The translations under genes and the position numbers were made by a program. 25,749 nucleotides of DNA from JANNHP01 sp031404455 (GTDB lineage: Bacteria; Planctomycetota; JAJSAM01; JAJVHW01), in contig JANNHP010000351.1 in the NCBI GenBank assembly GCA_031404455.1, forward strand, positions 1 through 25,749, read 5' to 3'. The notes under the pieces were generated by a model that was given only the letters and a program-made list of their open reading frames with translations, did not search any database and was not told the DNA's origin. This document shows, in pieces, positions 14,384-22,329 of the stretch. Within the stretch, counting starts at the first letter, position 1. Each line of letters begins with the position of its first letter.

Positions 14384-15343
14384 CTACTCGCTCGTGTGCT
14401 CCGACGGCTTCTCGGGGTTCATCAGCGACGCGACCGTCGCGATCGTCAGGATCCCCGCGATCACGCCAAGCGAGGCACCGCTCGAGATCTCGAAGAAGCC
14501 GAACATCTTCACGCCGACGAACGCGAGCACGAGCGCGAGGCCCGGCTTCAGGTAGCGGAACGAGCTCATGAAGCGCGCGAGGAGGAAGTAGATCGCCCGG
14601 AGTCCGAGGATGGCGAAGATGTTGGACGTGAAGACGATGAACGTCTCCTGCGTGATGGCGAGGCACGCCGGGATCGAGTCGACCGCGAAGACGATGTCCG
14701 TCGCCTCCACGATCAGGATCACGAAGAGCAGCATCGTCGCCACGCGCTTGCCGTCCCGCACCACCGTGAGCTTGCCTTCGATGTACTCGGGCACGAACGG
14801 CACGATGCGCCGCATGATGCGGACGACGAGGCTCATCGAAGGGTCGTTCTCCTCCTTCGCGATCACGAGCTTCACCGCCGTGATCACGAGGATCCCGCCG
14901 AAGACGTAGTTCATCCAGTGGAACGCCGAGAGGAGTTCGACGCCGACGAGGATGAACACGAACCGCACGATGATCGCGCCGAGGATGCCGAAGAAGAGCA
15001 CCCGGTGCTGGAGCGGTGGCGGGACGCGGAAGAAATCGAAGATCAGGACGAAGACGAAGAGGTTGTCGACGGACAGCGACTTCTCGACGAAGTACGCGGT
15101 GAAGAAGTCGATCGCGTGCCGCTTGCCGAACTCCATCCAGATCCAGCCGTTGAAGATGAGCGCGAGGCCGATCCAGAAGACCGTCCAGCCCACTGCCTCG
15201 CGGGTGCGCACCTCGTGCGGGCGGCGGTGGAAGACGACGAGGTCGAGGATCAGGAACACCACGACGCCGCCGATGAAGGCCTCCCAGAACCACGTGGGGA
15301 CCACGATCGGGGGCGCGGGTTCGGAGGCGAGTAGCCAGGGCAT
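14384..15343 (-). CDS. TerC/Alx-family integral membrane protein (putative metal ion exporter)
   Basis: The 319-aa protein has about 7-9 hydrophobic helices, close to the length of E. coli Alx. Family motifs are visible: FFTAYFVEKSLSVDNLFVF (80-98) with Asp93, IVEATDIVFAVDSIPACLAI (211-230) with Asp216 and Asp222, and FTSNIFAILGLRAIYFLL (238-255). The acidic residues inside the helices are thought to bind metal. Some family members export Mn2+, while others are linked to tellurite resistance or to loading of exported metalloproteins. It stands alone, convergent with the gene to its left. Its 5' region (15344-15479) contains a small GC hairpin but nothing I recognise as a manganese riboswitch. 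The exact substrate is unknown. Confidence 0.9.
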   Translation of the reverse strand: MPWLLASEPAPPIVVPTWFWEAFIGGVVVFLILDLVVFHRRPHEVRTREAVGWTVFWIGLALIFNGWIWMEFGKRHAIDFFTAYFVEKSLSVDNLFVFVLIFDFFRVPPPLQHRVLFFGILGAIIVRFVFILVGVELLSAFHWMNYVFGGILVITAVKLVIAKEENDPSMSLVVRIMRRIVPFVPEYIEGKLTVVRDGKRVATMLLFVILIVEATDIVFAVDSIPACLAITQETFIVFTSNIFAILGLRAIYFLLARFMSSFRYLKPGLALVLAFVGVKMFGFFEISSGASLGVIAGILTIATVASLMNPEKPSEHTSE

Positions 15344-15361
15344 CGGAGGCGCGTTTCTAGC

Positions 15362-15378
15362 CGCCCCGCCGCGGGGCG
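15362..15378 (-). promoter_or_regulatory. GC-rich hairpin between sigma-factor gene and terC-like gene
   Basis: CGCCCCG (15362-15368) pairs with CGGGGCG (15372-15378) around a 3-nt loop, about 20-35 nt upstream of the terC start. It could end the sigma-factor transcript or be part of the terC leader. There is no T tract to decide. Confidence 0.35.
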
Positions 15379-15479
15379 TCAGCTAGATCCGGAGCGCGCC
15401 TTCGGCCCAGGGTCGTTGCTGAATTGGTGAAACACGCCCGGCCGGCAGCCTCGAACGCCGAGCCGTCCTCGCCGGCGCG

Positions 15480-17753
15480 TCAGCGCTCCGTCTCGATGAC
15501 GATCTCCTCGAACGCCCGGACGTCCACGTCTCGGGCGGTCGCCGACTCCCCCTCGCCGAGACGCACGGTCCACCGCCCCACCGCGAGCCGCAGCCGGAAC
15601 TCCGCGTCCGTGAACGAGGTGCGGATCGAGTTCCCGTGGACGTCCGCAGCCTCCGCGGCGAGCTCCGGCAGCGCGCCCTCGTTCGTCTTGCGACGCACGA
15701 CGACGAACCCGGTCGCCGGCAGCGCGACCTCGACGTCCGACGACGCCCCCGCGACGACCTCCACCTCGATCCGCGCGGCGATGTCCCCCGCCGACGCGTC
15801 CGCCGCGCTGACGGCGAGATGCCACTTCCCGGGCGAGACCGCGAGGACGAACTTCCCCGGCCCCGTCTTCGAGAGCCGCTTCGTCGCCGGCGACCGTCGC
15901 TCGGGTCCCACCTCGTAGAGCGACGTCTCGATCTCGTGATCGACGGGCGCGCCGCGCGCGTCGACGACCGAGAGCCGCACGCGGCCGAGCGCCGCGTCGA
16001 CGACCTGGTCGAGCTCGACGTCGAGGATCTGCGCGGCCGCTCCGTCGAGCGCGACCGGGACCTCACGGATCTGGTATCCGTCCGCCTCGAGCCGCACGCT
16101 CGCGGTCACCGTGCCCGGCGGGAGATCGGCGGGCGCCGGGACGGTCGCCTCGACGACGCCCTCCCTGTCCCAGGCGATCCACAACTCGCCCCGTCGCACC
16201 TCGACGCCGCGCGAGGACGCTGCCCCGTGCCCCGGCGTGCGCCTGCGGAAGAGGAGCTGCCCGCGGCAGTCGATCGGCGCGCCTGTCTTCGCGTCCTTCA
16301 CGCGGACGGTCACGCTCTGCGCCGCCCTCGCGACGATGCGGACGTCTCTCGCGCCCGCCTCGACGGCTGCGTCAACCGAGAGGAACCAAGCCGGGCTCTC
16401 GGAGAAGATCGAGACCTCGCCCTTGCCGAGCCCGTCGAGGACGAACCGCCCCGAAGCGTCCGTGACGGCGCGCGCCCACTGGACGTCGGGGTCGAAGTGC
16501 GCCGCGAGGAGGGCCTCTGTGTCGAGCGTGTCGCCTGTGACGAGCGTCGCGTCGAAGCCGGACGGCCGCGCGAGCAGCTTCACGCCCGCGAGCGGGACGC
16601 CGTCCGTCGTGACGACCGTGCCGGTGATCGAGGAACCCGCGGCGGCGCGGAGCGTCACGCGCCGCGTCGCGCCCTTCTTCAGCCGCACGCTCGTCGCGTC
16701 GCGGCGCAGACGCGGAACGACGGCGCCGACCTCGACGTCGGCGTCGCCCGTCGCGACGTCGCCTGGGAGCGTCATCTCGAACGCGCCGTCGTCGCGCAGC
16801 GCGCACCGGGCGACGACCTTTCGCGCGTCGCCTGAACCGGCGGCGACGTAGGCGAAGCCGTCGGTGAGCGCCGCACCTGCGGGCGCCTCGACCGTGCCGG
16901 CGACGTCCGGGACGATCTTCGGCGTCTCTGCGGCTGCGGGAGCGGAGGACGCCGTGTCCGGCGCAGACGCAGGCGCGGCAACGCGCGCGCGTTCCGTCGG
17001 AATCCGGTGCGCGCCCGGACGGGCAGCCGACGCCGACTCCGATTCGCCCAGCGAGAGCGGCGATCGCGGCGCGTCCCCGCTTTCCTGCATCCACCACATC
17101 AGCCCCAACGCGACGACCAGCGCCGCGGCGCCGACCGTCACCTTCGTCCCGAGAGCCACGACGATCCCCCCTTCCACGGCCGCCGAGACGGCGCCCCCTG
17201 TCGCTTCGACGCGCGACGCGCCGTCACCTCCTGTCCCGCCGAGCGGTGCGAGCAGCACGGCCCACTCCCCGCGGCCTCCGTCGCGCGCGTCGAGACGTTC
17301 CCGCAGCGCCGCGAGCGCTCGCTGGAGCCGCGAGTTGACGGTGTTCACCGACACGCCCTGGCGCTCCGCGATGACGCGCGGCGGCAGGTCCTCGTAGAAC
17401 CGCATGAGCACCGCCGACCGCATCGGCTCGTCGAGCGCGAGCACCGCGTCGACGACCTCGCGGATGACGGCCTGCCGCTCCGGACTCCACGCCGCGCCCG
17501 ACGCCTCCGGCGACGCGACCGCAGACTCGCGCACGTTCCGGCGCGACTCGCCGCGCCGCAGTTTCAGCGCCGCGTTCCGCGCGACGGCCCCGATCCAGGC
17601 CGCCGAGAGCACACGCGGCGGACGCCGCACGGCCGCGAGCCACGTCTCCTGCACGGCGTCGTCGGCGAGCGAGTCGTCGCGGAGGAGGCCGCGGGCGAGC
17701 CCCCGCGCGAAACGCGCGTGGCGGAGCAGTTCGTCGGCGTGGGTGGAGTCCAT
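15480..17753 (-). CDS. ECF-type sigma factor fused to a transmembrane helix and exported carboxypeptidase-regulatory-like domains
   Basis: The 757-aa protein starts with sigma region 2 (about 5-75: ELLRHARFARGLARG, SLADDAVQETWLAAV, ARNAALKLRRGESRR). Region 4 follows (about 100-155: MRSAVLMRFYEDLPPRVIAERQ and VSVNTVNSRLQRAL). After a Gly/Ala-rich stretch there is a hydrophobic helix (about 195-222, ending ALVVALGLMWW) and a Pro/Ala-rich linker to about 285. The remaining roughly 470 residues are beta-rich and include carboxypeptidase-regulatory-like repeats (GTVVTTDGVPLAGVKLLARP, AVTDASGRFVLDGL). The sigma part would be cytoplasmic and the C-terminal part outside, so the protein may be a membrane-tethered sensor and sigma factor in one chain. 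ATG 17753 is chosen because the ECF fold begins there; an open frame extends to 17888. No separate anti-sigma gene is adjacent. Confidence 0.85.
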   Translation of the reverse strand: MDSTHADELLRHARFARGLARGLLRDDSLADDAVQETWLAAVRRPPRVLSAAWIGAVARNAALKLRRGESRRNVRESAVASPEASGAAWSPERQAVIREVVDAVLALDEPMRSAVLMRFYEDLPPRVIAERQGVSVNTVNSRLQRALAALRERLDARDGGRGEWAVLLAPLGGTGGDGASRVEATGGAVSAAVEGGIVVALGTKVTVGAAALVVALGLMWWMQESGDAPRSPLSLGESESASAARPGAHRIPTERARVAAPASAPDTASSAPAAAETPKIVPDVAGTVEAPAGAALTDGFAYVAAGSGDARKVVARCALRDDGAFEMTLPGDVATGDADVEVGAVVPRLRRDATSVRLKKGATRRVTLRAAAGSSITGTVVTTDGVPLAGVKLLARPSGFDATLVTGDTLDTEALLAAHFDPDVQWARAVTDASGRFVLDGLGKGEVSIFSESPAWFLSVDAAVEAGARDVRIVARAAQSVTVRVKDAKTGAPIDCRGQLLFRRRTPGHGAASSRGVEVRRGELWIAWDREGVVEATVPAPADLPPGTVTASVRLEADGYQIREVPVALDGAAAQILDVELDQVVDAALGRVRLSVVDARGAPVDHEIETSLYEVGPERRSPATKRLSKTGPGKFVLAVSPGKWHLAVSAADASAGDIAARIEVEVVAGASSDVEVALPATGFVVVRRKTNEGALPELAAEAADVHGNSIRTSFTDAEFRLRLAVGRWTVRLGEGESATARDVDVRAFEEIVIETER

Positions 17754-17767
17754 GACGGTCGGTCGGC

Positions 17768-17787
17768 GGGAGGCATCATCGCCTCCC
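17768..17787 (-). promoter_or_regulatory. Perfect hairpin in the sigma-factor leader
   Basis: GGGAGGC (17768-17774) and GCCTCCC (17781-17787) form a perfect 7-bp stem with a 6-nt loop, 14-34 nt before the ATG at 17753. On the coding strand the purine-rich arm resembles a Shine-Dalgarno but is too distant to serve this ATG. A role in translation control is possible but unproven. Confidence 0.4.
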
Positions 17788-17916
17788 TGACTGAGAGATC
17801 CCGCCACGCGCGGATCCTGCGCAGGCCCGCTACGAGCGTGTCCGAGACAGTCGCGCGCCGAAGCGACGTCGTCGGCCGCGTGCTTCAAGCCAACTTCCTG
17901 ACTTCAAGCCGTTCAA

Positions 17917-17957
17917 CTAGGAGTCCGGCCGAGGTCGTTACTCGGACGGACTCCTAG
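17917..17957 (-). terminator. Long stem-loop at the end of the redoxin/PHM gene, likely terminator
   Basis: The 11-bp arms CTAGGAGTCCG (17917-17927) and CGGACTCCTAG (17947-17957) are perfectly inverted. Inner arms CCGAG and CTCGG extend the stem around a short loop. The right arm contains the TAG stop of the gene ending at 17954. The structure is symmetric and lacks a strong T tract, so factor-dependent termination or an mRNA-stabilising role is as likely as intrinsic termination. Just beyond it, CTTCAAGCC is repeated directly at 17883-17891 and 17902-17910. Confidence 0.55.
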
Positions 17958-19753
17958 CGAGGGACGAAGTCGAAGTACCCGATCATCATCTCATCCGTCG
18001 TCTGCTCGCCGAAGCGGACGGTCTTCGTCGGGTCGGGGTTGGCCGGGTTCTTCGCCGAGTTGTCGTACCAGGCCGTCGCGACGATCTTCTCGCCCTTCTT
18101 CACGTCGATCGGTTCGCGCAATCGGTACGCGAGCTGCCAGTTGAAGTCGTAGTGCGGCACGTCGAGGAGCGTCTCCTTCTTGCCGTCCGCACGGATCAGC
18201 TCGAACCGGAACGCCTTCCCGCGCAGGTGAGTGTGCGGCACGAAGGCGAGGACGCGGCCATCCTCCTCCATCTCGCGCGTCGCCGACACGCGGTGGTTCT
18301 CGGCGCCGGGCGGGATCTTGAAGCGCGTGTCGAAGACGCCGAACGTGCGGACCTCGCGCTCCGGAGGTTTCGACGCCCAGCGGAACGCGATGCGCGGCTG
18401 GTCGGTCGTCGCCGTGCCGTTCGGCTGGTAGTGGATCTGGAAGACGAGCGTCGCGCCCTTCGGGAGCTGTTTCGCCGTGCCCTCGGGGAACTCGATCACG
18501 CCCTGGCCGGGGACCATCGCCGCGAAGAAGCCGCGGAGTCCCTCGCCGGAATCGAACTGCGTGAACCGCGGATCGCTCCTCGGGTAGCGGATGAAGACGA
18601 GGACGTGGTGGACGACCTCGGGCGCCGTCGGCCGCACCTCCATCGCCGCGATCCACTTGTCCTCGTCGAGCTTCGGGAACGCCGCGACGTGCTGGTAGTT
18701 CATCGTGCCTTCGGCGGCGACCGGGATGGTCCGCGACGCCTCGAGCACGAGGTCCGGCTTCCCGATCCTCCAGCCCGTCTCCCACGCGACCGGCAGCGGT
18801 GCCTCCTTCGGATCGCCCTCGGGGCAGCCGGCGTCGAGGAAGGCGAGGAGGTCCGCCTTGTCGCGCGGCGAGAGGCTGCGATCGTTCGAGAACGGGCCGT
18901 TCGACGGGTCAGCGAACCACGGCGGCATCGCGCCGCGGGCGACCATGAGCTTCGCCATGTCGGCGTTCTGCTTCACGTCCGCGAGCGTCAGCAGCGGGAA
19001 AGGACCGTTCTCGCCGGGACGGTGACACTCCTGGCAGTTGCGCTGGACGATCCGCGCGACGCGCGCGTTCCACGTCGGCGCCGCGGGCGGAGCGACCGTC
19101 GTCGCCGGCTTCAACCCGAGCACGCAACCCGGCGCCCACGTCGCGGCGTCGGCGGGAAGTCGGCCCGCGATCACGTCTTCGAGCGCGTTCCGCAGGTACT
19201 CGCGCTTCGGCTTCTCGCGCTGGTAGCCGAGGCCGTACTGGTCGTCGATCGGCCCGCGCCAGACGAGCGTCCGCGCGCCATCCACGATGAACACGTCGCC
19301 CGTCGTCTGCGCGCCGAGGGCGCGGGAGAGCGCGTTGTCGCCGTCGGGGACGATGCGCGCCGTGAACCCGCGCTGCTTCGCGACGTTGCGGACCGACTCG
19401 GCCGGGTTCTCGCTCGGATCGACGAGCAGGAACTCGACGCCGCGCTTGCCGAATTCGGCCGTGAGTTGCACGATGCGCGGCGCGTAGCGCTTCGAGATCG
19501 GGCAGACGGCCGTCGTCATCGCGACGACGAGCGTCTTCCCGCGCCAGTCGGAGAGCCGTCCGGGCTTGCCGTCGGCGTCGCTGAAGGAAACGTCCTCGAC
19601 GAGTTCGCCGATCCGGCAGACGCGCGGGTCGAGCGGCCGCGGCGCCTCCCGCGGCGACGATCCCGCCTCGTCGGCCGGGGCCGAGGAGACGACGACGGCG
19701 ACCGCCGCGACGGCGACCGCGATCCCGAGCAGCGACGCGAGTTTCGTGTTCAC
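17954..19753 (-). CDS. Exported redoxin / cytochrome c / PHM-type copper monooxygenase-like multidomain protein
   Basis: The 599-aa protein has a signal peptide (hydrophobic about 5-25). A thioredoxin-like redoxin domain (about 40-205) has one active-site Cys in AVCPISKRY (Cys84) instead of CxxC. A c-type haem domain (about 228-312) has CQECH (240-244) and a likely axial Met276 in GAMPPW. A C-terminal domain (about 345-599) resembles the copper type II ascorbate-dependent monooxygenases. The expected copper ligands are all visible: His382-His383 in EVVHHVLVF, His441 in FQIHYQPNG, His507 and His509 in PHTHLRGK, and Met589 or Met590 in TTDEMMIGYF. The likely role is an extracytoplasmic redox enzyme whose substrate is unknown. 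GTG 19753 overlaps the stop of the upstream membrane-protein gene, so it ends a three-gene operon. Confidence 0.85.
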   Translation of the reverse strand: MNTKLASLLGIAVAVAAVAVVVSSAPADEAGSSPREAPRPLDPRVCRIGELVEDVSFSDADGKPGRLSDWRGKTLVVAMTTAVCPISKRYAPRIVQLTAEFGKRGVEFLLVDPSENPAESVRNVAKQRGFTARIVPDGDNALSRALGAQTTGDVFIVDGARTLVWRGPIDDQYGLGYQREKPKREYLRNALEDVIAGRLPADAATWAPGCVLGLKPATTVAPPAAPTWNARVARIVQRNCQECHRPGENGPFPLLTLADVKQNADMAKLMVARGAMPPWFADPSNGPFSNDRSLSPRDKADLLAFLDAGCPEGDPKEAPLPVAWETGWRIGKPDLVLEASRTIPVAAEGTMNYQHVAAFPKLDEDKWIAAMEVRPTAPEVVHHVLVFIRYPRSDPRFTQFDSGEGLRGFFAAMVPGQGVIEFPEGTAKQLPKGATLVFQIHYQPNGTATTDQPRIAFRWASKPPEREVRTFGVFDTRFKIPPGAENHRVSATREMEEDGRVLAFVPHTHLRGKAFRFELIRADGKKETLLDVPHYDFNWQLAYRLREPIDVKKGEKIVATAWYDNSAKNPANPDPTKTVRFGEQTTDEMMIGYFDFVPR

Positions 19754-20265
19754 GCGGGGAAGCTATCGTCCGTGCGTCCGCGGCGCGCGAGGACTCTCGG
19801 CGGAACGTTGCAGAGGCACGCGCCGAGGGCGATCGCGCCGGTGGCGATCCAGAAGAGGAGGAAGCCGCTCAGCAAGGACTTGTCCGGCTGTAGTGCAACG
19901 ATGGAGACGGCCGCGAGCGCGCCGACGCCGCAGAACGCCGCGAGGACGCGGCCGAACGCGCGGCGCGCGAACAGCAGGAGCGCGAGGCAAAGCGCTGCGC
20001 ACACGACGGGGAGGGCGAGCGACCCGCCGACGACGAGCTCGCCCGTCGTCGCGTGCGTCACCACCACCGACATCTTCCCAGCGCCTCGGACGACCTTGCC
20101 CTCTAACTGAATCGCCGCCTGATCGAGGCTCCACCCAGTTCCCACCGCCCCGCCGAGCACCAGCACGAGCCCCCACCCGCGGATGCCGTAGTAGTACGCG
20201 TCGATCTCGGACATCCACGCCGACCAGCGTTCGCGGAGGCTCGGCCGCGGAATCGTCACGCTCAT
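19750..20265 (-). CDS. Unrecognised four-helix membrane protein
   Basis: The 171-aa protein begins with an amphipathic N-terminus containing WSAWMSEIDAYYYGIRGWG. It has about four hydrophobic segments (about 30-47, 82-100, 105-124 and 131-152) and an Arg-rich C-terminus likely to stay in the cytoplasm. Residues 48-81 form a loop with TTGELVVGGS. I do not recognise a family. The gene lies between an ABC-F ATPase gene and the redoxin/PHM gene. It overlaps both by 4 bp (ATGA at 20262-20265, GTGA at 19750-19753), which suggests coupled translation. A partner role for the exported redox protein is possible but unsupported by sequence. Confidence 0.75.
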   Translation of the reverse strand: MSVTIPRPSLRERWSAWMSEIDAYYYGIRGWGLVLVLGGAVGTGWSLDQAAIQLEGKVVRGAGKMSVVVTHATTGELVVGGSLALPVVCAALCLALLLFARRAFGRVLAAFCGVGALAAVSIVALQPDKSLLSGFLLFWIATGAIALGACLCNVPPRVLARRGRTDDSFPA

Positions 20266-22217
20266 GCGCCCTCGACCCCCGCCGCGAGCCGCTCCCACTC
20301 GCCGTACAGACGCCCGATCTCCTGCTGGACGTCGCCGAGTTCGCGCGACAGTTCCTCGCCGCGCGCGCGGTCCTTCGCGGCGCTGAAAGCCTCCTCGATC
20401 CGCGCCGCGAGTTCCGCCTGCCGCACCTCGAGCCCCTCGATCCGCTTCTCGAGCGCCCCCATGTCTTTCCGCATCTTCCGCTGGTCGCGGTCGCGGTGCT
20501 TCTTCTCCTCCCGTTCGGCGCGGAGCGCGAGCGCGGACTCGTCGGCCGCGGCCTTCCGGCTGCGCAACTCCAAGGCGCTCTTCCGCATCGTCCCGGAGTC
20601 GCGCTTGCGCTGCCACCACTCGGCGAAGCTGCCGGTCCGCGAGACGAGCTTCTTGTCCTCGACCTCGACGACGCGCGTGACGAGCTTGTCGAGGAAGTAG
20701 CGGTCGTGGCTGATGACGAGCAGCGTGCCGTCGTAGTCGCGGAGCATCTCCTCCAACTGCTCGCAGCTCTCGAAGTCGAGGTGGTTCGTCGGCTCGTCGA
20801 GGAGGAGGAAGTTCACCTTGTCGTGCGAGAGGCGCGCGAGCTGCAACCGGCTCTTCTCGCCGCCCGAGAGCGTGCCGATCGTGCGGTCGAGGTCGTCGCG
20901 CTTGAAGAGGAAGCGGTGGAGGAGCTTCGCCGTCTCGCGGTCGTCGAGGCTCGTCACGTCGGCGAGCCAGCGCAGCAGGGTCATGTCGTGGTCGAGGACG
21001 TCGTGGAGTTGCCGGTACTCGCCGACCTTGACGGACGCGCCGAGGCGGAGCGTCTGGTTTTCCCAACTCGCGGTCTCCAGAACGTTGCGCAGCAGCGTCG
21101 ACTTCCCACTGCCGTTCGGCCCGACGAGGCAGACGCGCTCGCCGTGCTCGATCTCGAGGTTCGCCTTGTCGAAAAGGACGCGGTCGCCGTAGGCCCACGT
21201 GAATTCCTTCACCGTGAGCGCGATCCGCCCGTGCCGCGCGCCGCCCGAGAGCGACGCGTGGAAGCGGCGGTCGCCGGCCTCCGGCTTCTCGATCTTCTCC
21301 ATCAACTCGAGGCGTTTCAGCATCGACTTCGCGCGCCGCGCCTGGCCCGGCTCGTCGTAGGCGCGCGCCATGTCGAGGAGGCGCCGCGCCTGGAACTCGA
21401 TGCGCTGGATCAGCCTCTGCTGCGTCTCGAACTGACGCTCCTGCAGCGCCAACGCCTCGGCCTTCTGCCGCTGGAAGTCGCTGAAGTTGCCGGTCCACTT
21501 GACGACGCTGCCGTTCGCGACCTCCCAGATCTCGCCGACCGTCGCGTCGAGGAGATGGCGGTTGTGGCTCACCATGACGACGGCCGAGTCGCAGTGCCGC
21601 ACGAACTCGAGGAACCACTCGACGCCCTCCATGTCGAGGTGGTTGCTCGGTTCGTCGAGGAGCATCACGTCGGGCTCGGAGAGGAGCACGCGCGCGAGGC
21701 CGATGGCGTTGCGCTCACCGCCGGAGAAGCCTTCTATCGGCTGGTGCCACGCCGATTCCGGCAGCCCGAGCGACGACAGCACCGTGGCGATCCGGCGCTC
21801 GGCGTCGTACCCGCCCGCGGCGTCGTGGTGACGCTGAAGGCGCTCGTACTCCGCGAGGACGCGGCGCTTCTCGTCGTCGTCGAGATCCTCCGCGAGACGG
21901 TGTTCCAGCGCAGCGAGACGGTCCGCGCGCTCGAACTCGTCGTGGTAGACGCGGCGCATCTCCTCCCAGATCGTGGCGCCCGGCGCGCAGACGAGTTCCT
22001 GCGCCTGGTACGCGACGCGCACGCCGCGCTGCCGCAGCACCTGCCCCGCGACGGAGTCGTCCTCCCCCGCAAGGAGCTTGAGCAGCGTGGACTTCCCCGC
22101 CCCGTTGCGCCCGACGACGCCGATCTTCTGACCGCGCTCGACCGCGAGCGTCACGTCGTCGAGCAGGATCGGCCCGCCGAAGTGCTGCGTGACGTGGGAG
22201 AGGGAGAGGAGGGGCAT
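20262..22217 (-). CDS. ABC-F family ATPase (Uup/YheS/EttA-like)
   Basis: The 651-aa protein has two ABC domains and no membrane segment. Domain 1 has Walker A GRNGAGKST (36-44), signature SGGERN (165-170) and Walker B LLDEPSNHLD (186-195). A charged linker (about 245-315) follows, as in ABC-F proteins. Domain 2 has Walker A GPNGSGKST (366-374), signature SGGEKS (451-456), Walker B LLDEPTNHLD (472-481) and switch His504. The last 100 residues are a predicted coiled coil, as in Uup. ABC-F proteins act on ribosomes (translation, antibiotic protection) or, for Uup, on DNA. The ATG at 22217 has no clear ribosome binding site. The first 70 bp recur 1.15 kb away as a gene remnant. Confidence 0.93.
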   Translation of the reverse strand: MPLLSLSHVTQHFGGPILLDDVTLAVERGQKIGVVGRNGAGKSTLLKLLAGEDDSVAGQVLRQRGVRVAYQAQELVCAPGATIWEEMRRVYHDEFERADRLAALEHRLAEDLDDDEKRRVLAEYERLQRHHDAAGGYDAERRIATVLSSLGLPESAWHQPIEGFSGGERNAIGLARVLLSEPDVMLLDEPSNHLDMEGVEWFLEFVRHCDSAVVMVSHNRHLLDATVGEIWEVANGSVVKWTGNFSDFQRQKAEALALQERQFETQQRLIQRIEFQARRLLDMARAYDEPGQARRAKSMLKRLELMEKIEKPEAGDRRFHASLSGGARHGRIALTVKEFTWAYGDRVLFDKANLEIEHGERVCLVGPNGSGKSTLLRNVLETASWENQTLRLGASVKVGEYRQLHDVLDHDMTLLRWLADVTSLDDRETAKLLHRFLFKRDDLDRTIGTLSGGEKSRLQLARLSHDKVNFLLLDEPTNHLDFESCEQLEEMLRDYDGTLLVISHDRYFLDKLVTRVVEVEDKKLVSRTGSFAEWWQRKRDSGTMRKSALELRSRKAAADESALALRAEREEKKHRDRDQRKMRKDMGALEKRIEGLEVRQAELAARIEEAFSAAKDRARGEELSRELGDVQQEIGRLYGEWERLAAGVEGA

Positions 22218-22220
22218 GGG
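22149..22220. repeat. 72-bp direct repeat, copy 1 (5' end of ABC-F gene)
   Basis: This segment, from just before the ABC-F start codon through codon 23, recurs at 23297-23368 in the same orientation. The only mismatch I find is G22202 versus T23350. The two copies bracket 1.08 kb containing the nucleotidyltransferase gene. Similarity falls sharply, but not to zero, on the coding side and stops 3 bp upstream of the ATG. Confidence 0.9.
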
Positions 22221-22329
22221 ACGGGCGCAAGCATCGCCTACCGCGCGGCCGCGGCGCGACGATCAGCGGCGGACGCCGCCCGGCAGCGGAGGATTCGTGC
22301 GGCGCCGGGCGCCATGCGAGCCTCCGAGC

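Noticed and set aside
12480..15293. Very long minus-strand open frame (937 aa) opposite the protease genes and terC
   Set aside because: Its product is Arg/His/Asp-rich with no recognisable motif and is antisense to clearly coding genes. Such shadows are expected at this GC content.
15344..15479. Manganese (yybP-ykoY) riboswitch before the terC-like gene
   Set aside because: I looked for its conserved loops on the minus strand and found only a short GC hairpin.
17754..17888. Upstream ATG 17888 giving an 802-aa sigma protein
   Set aside because: The ECF fold starts right at ATG 17753, and the extra 45 residues look like leader sequence containing a hairpin.
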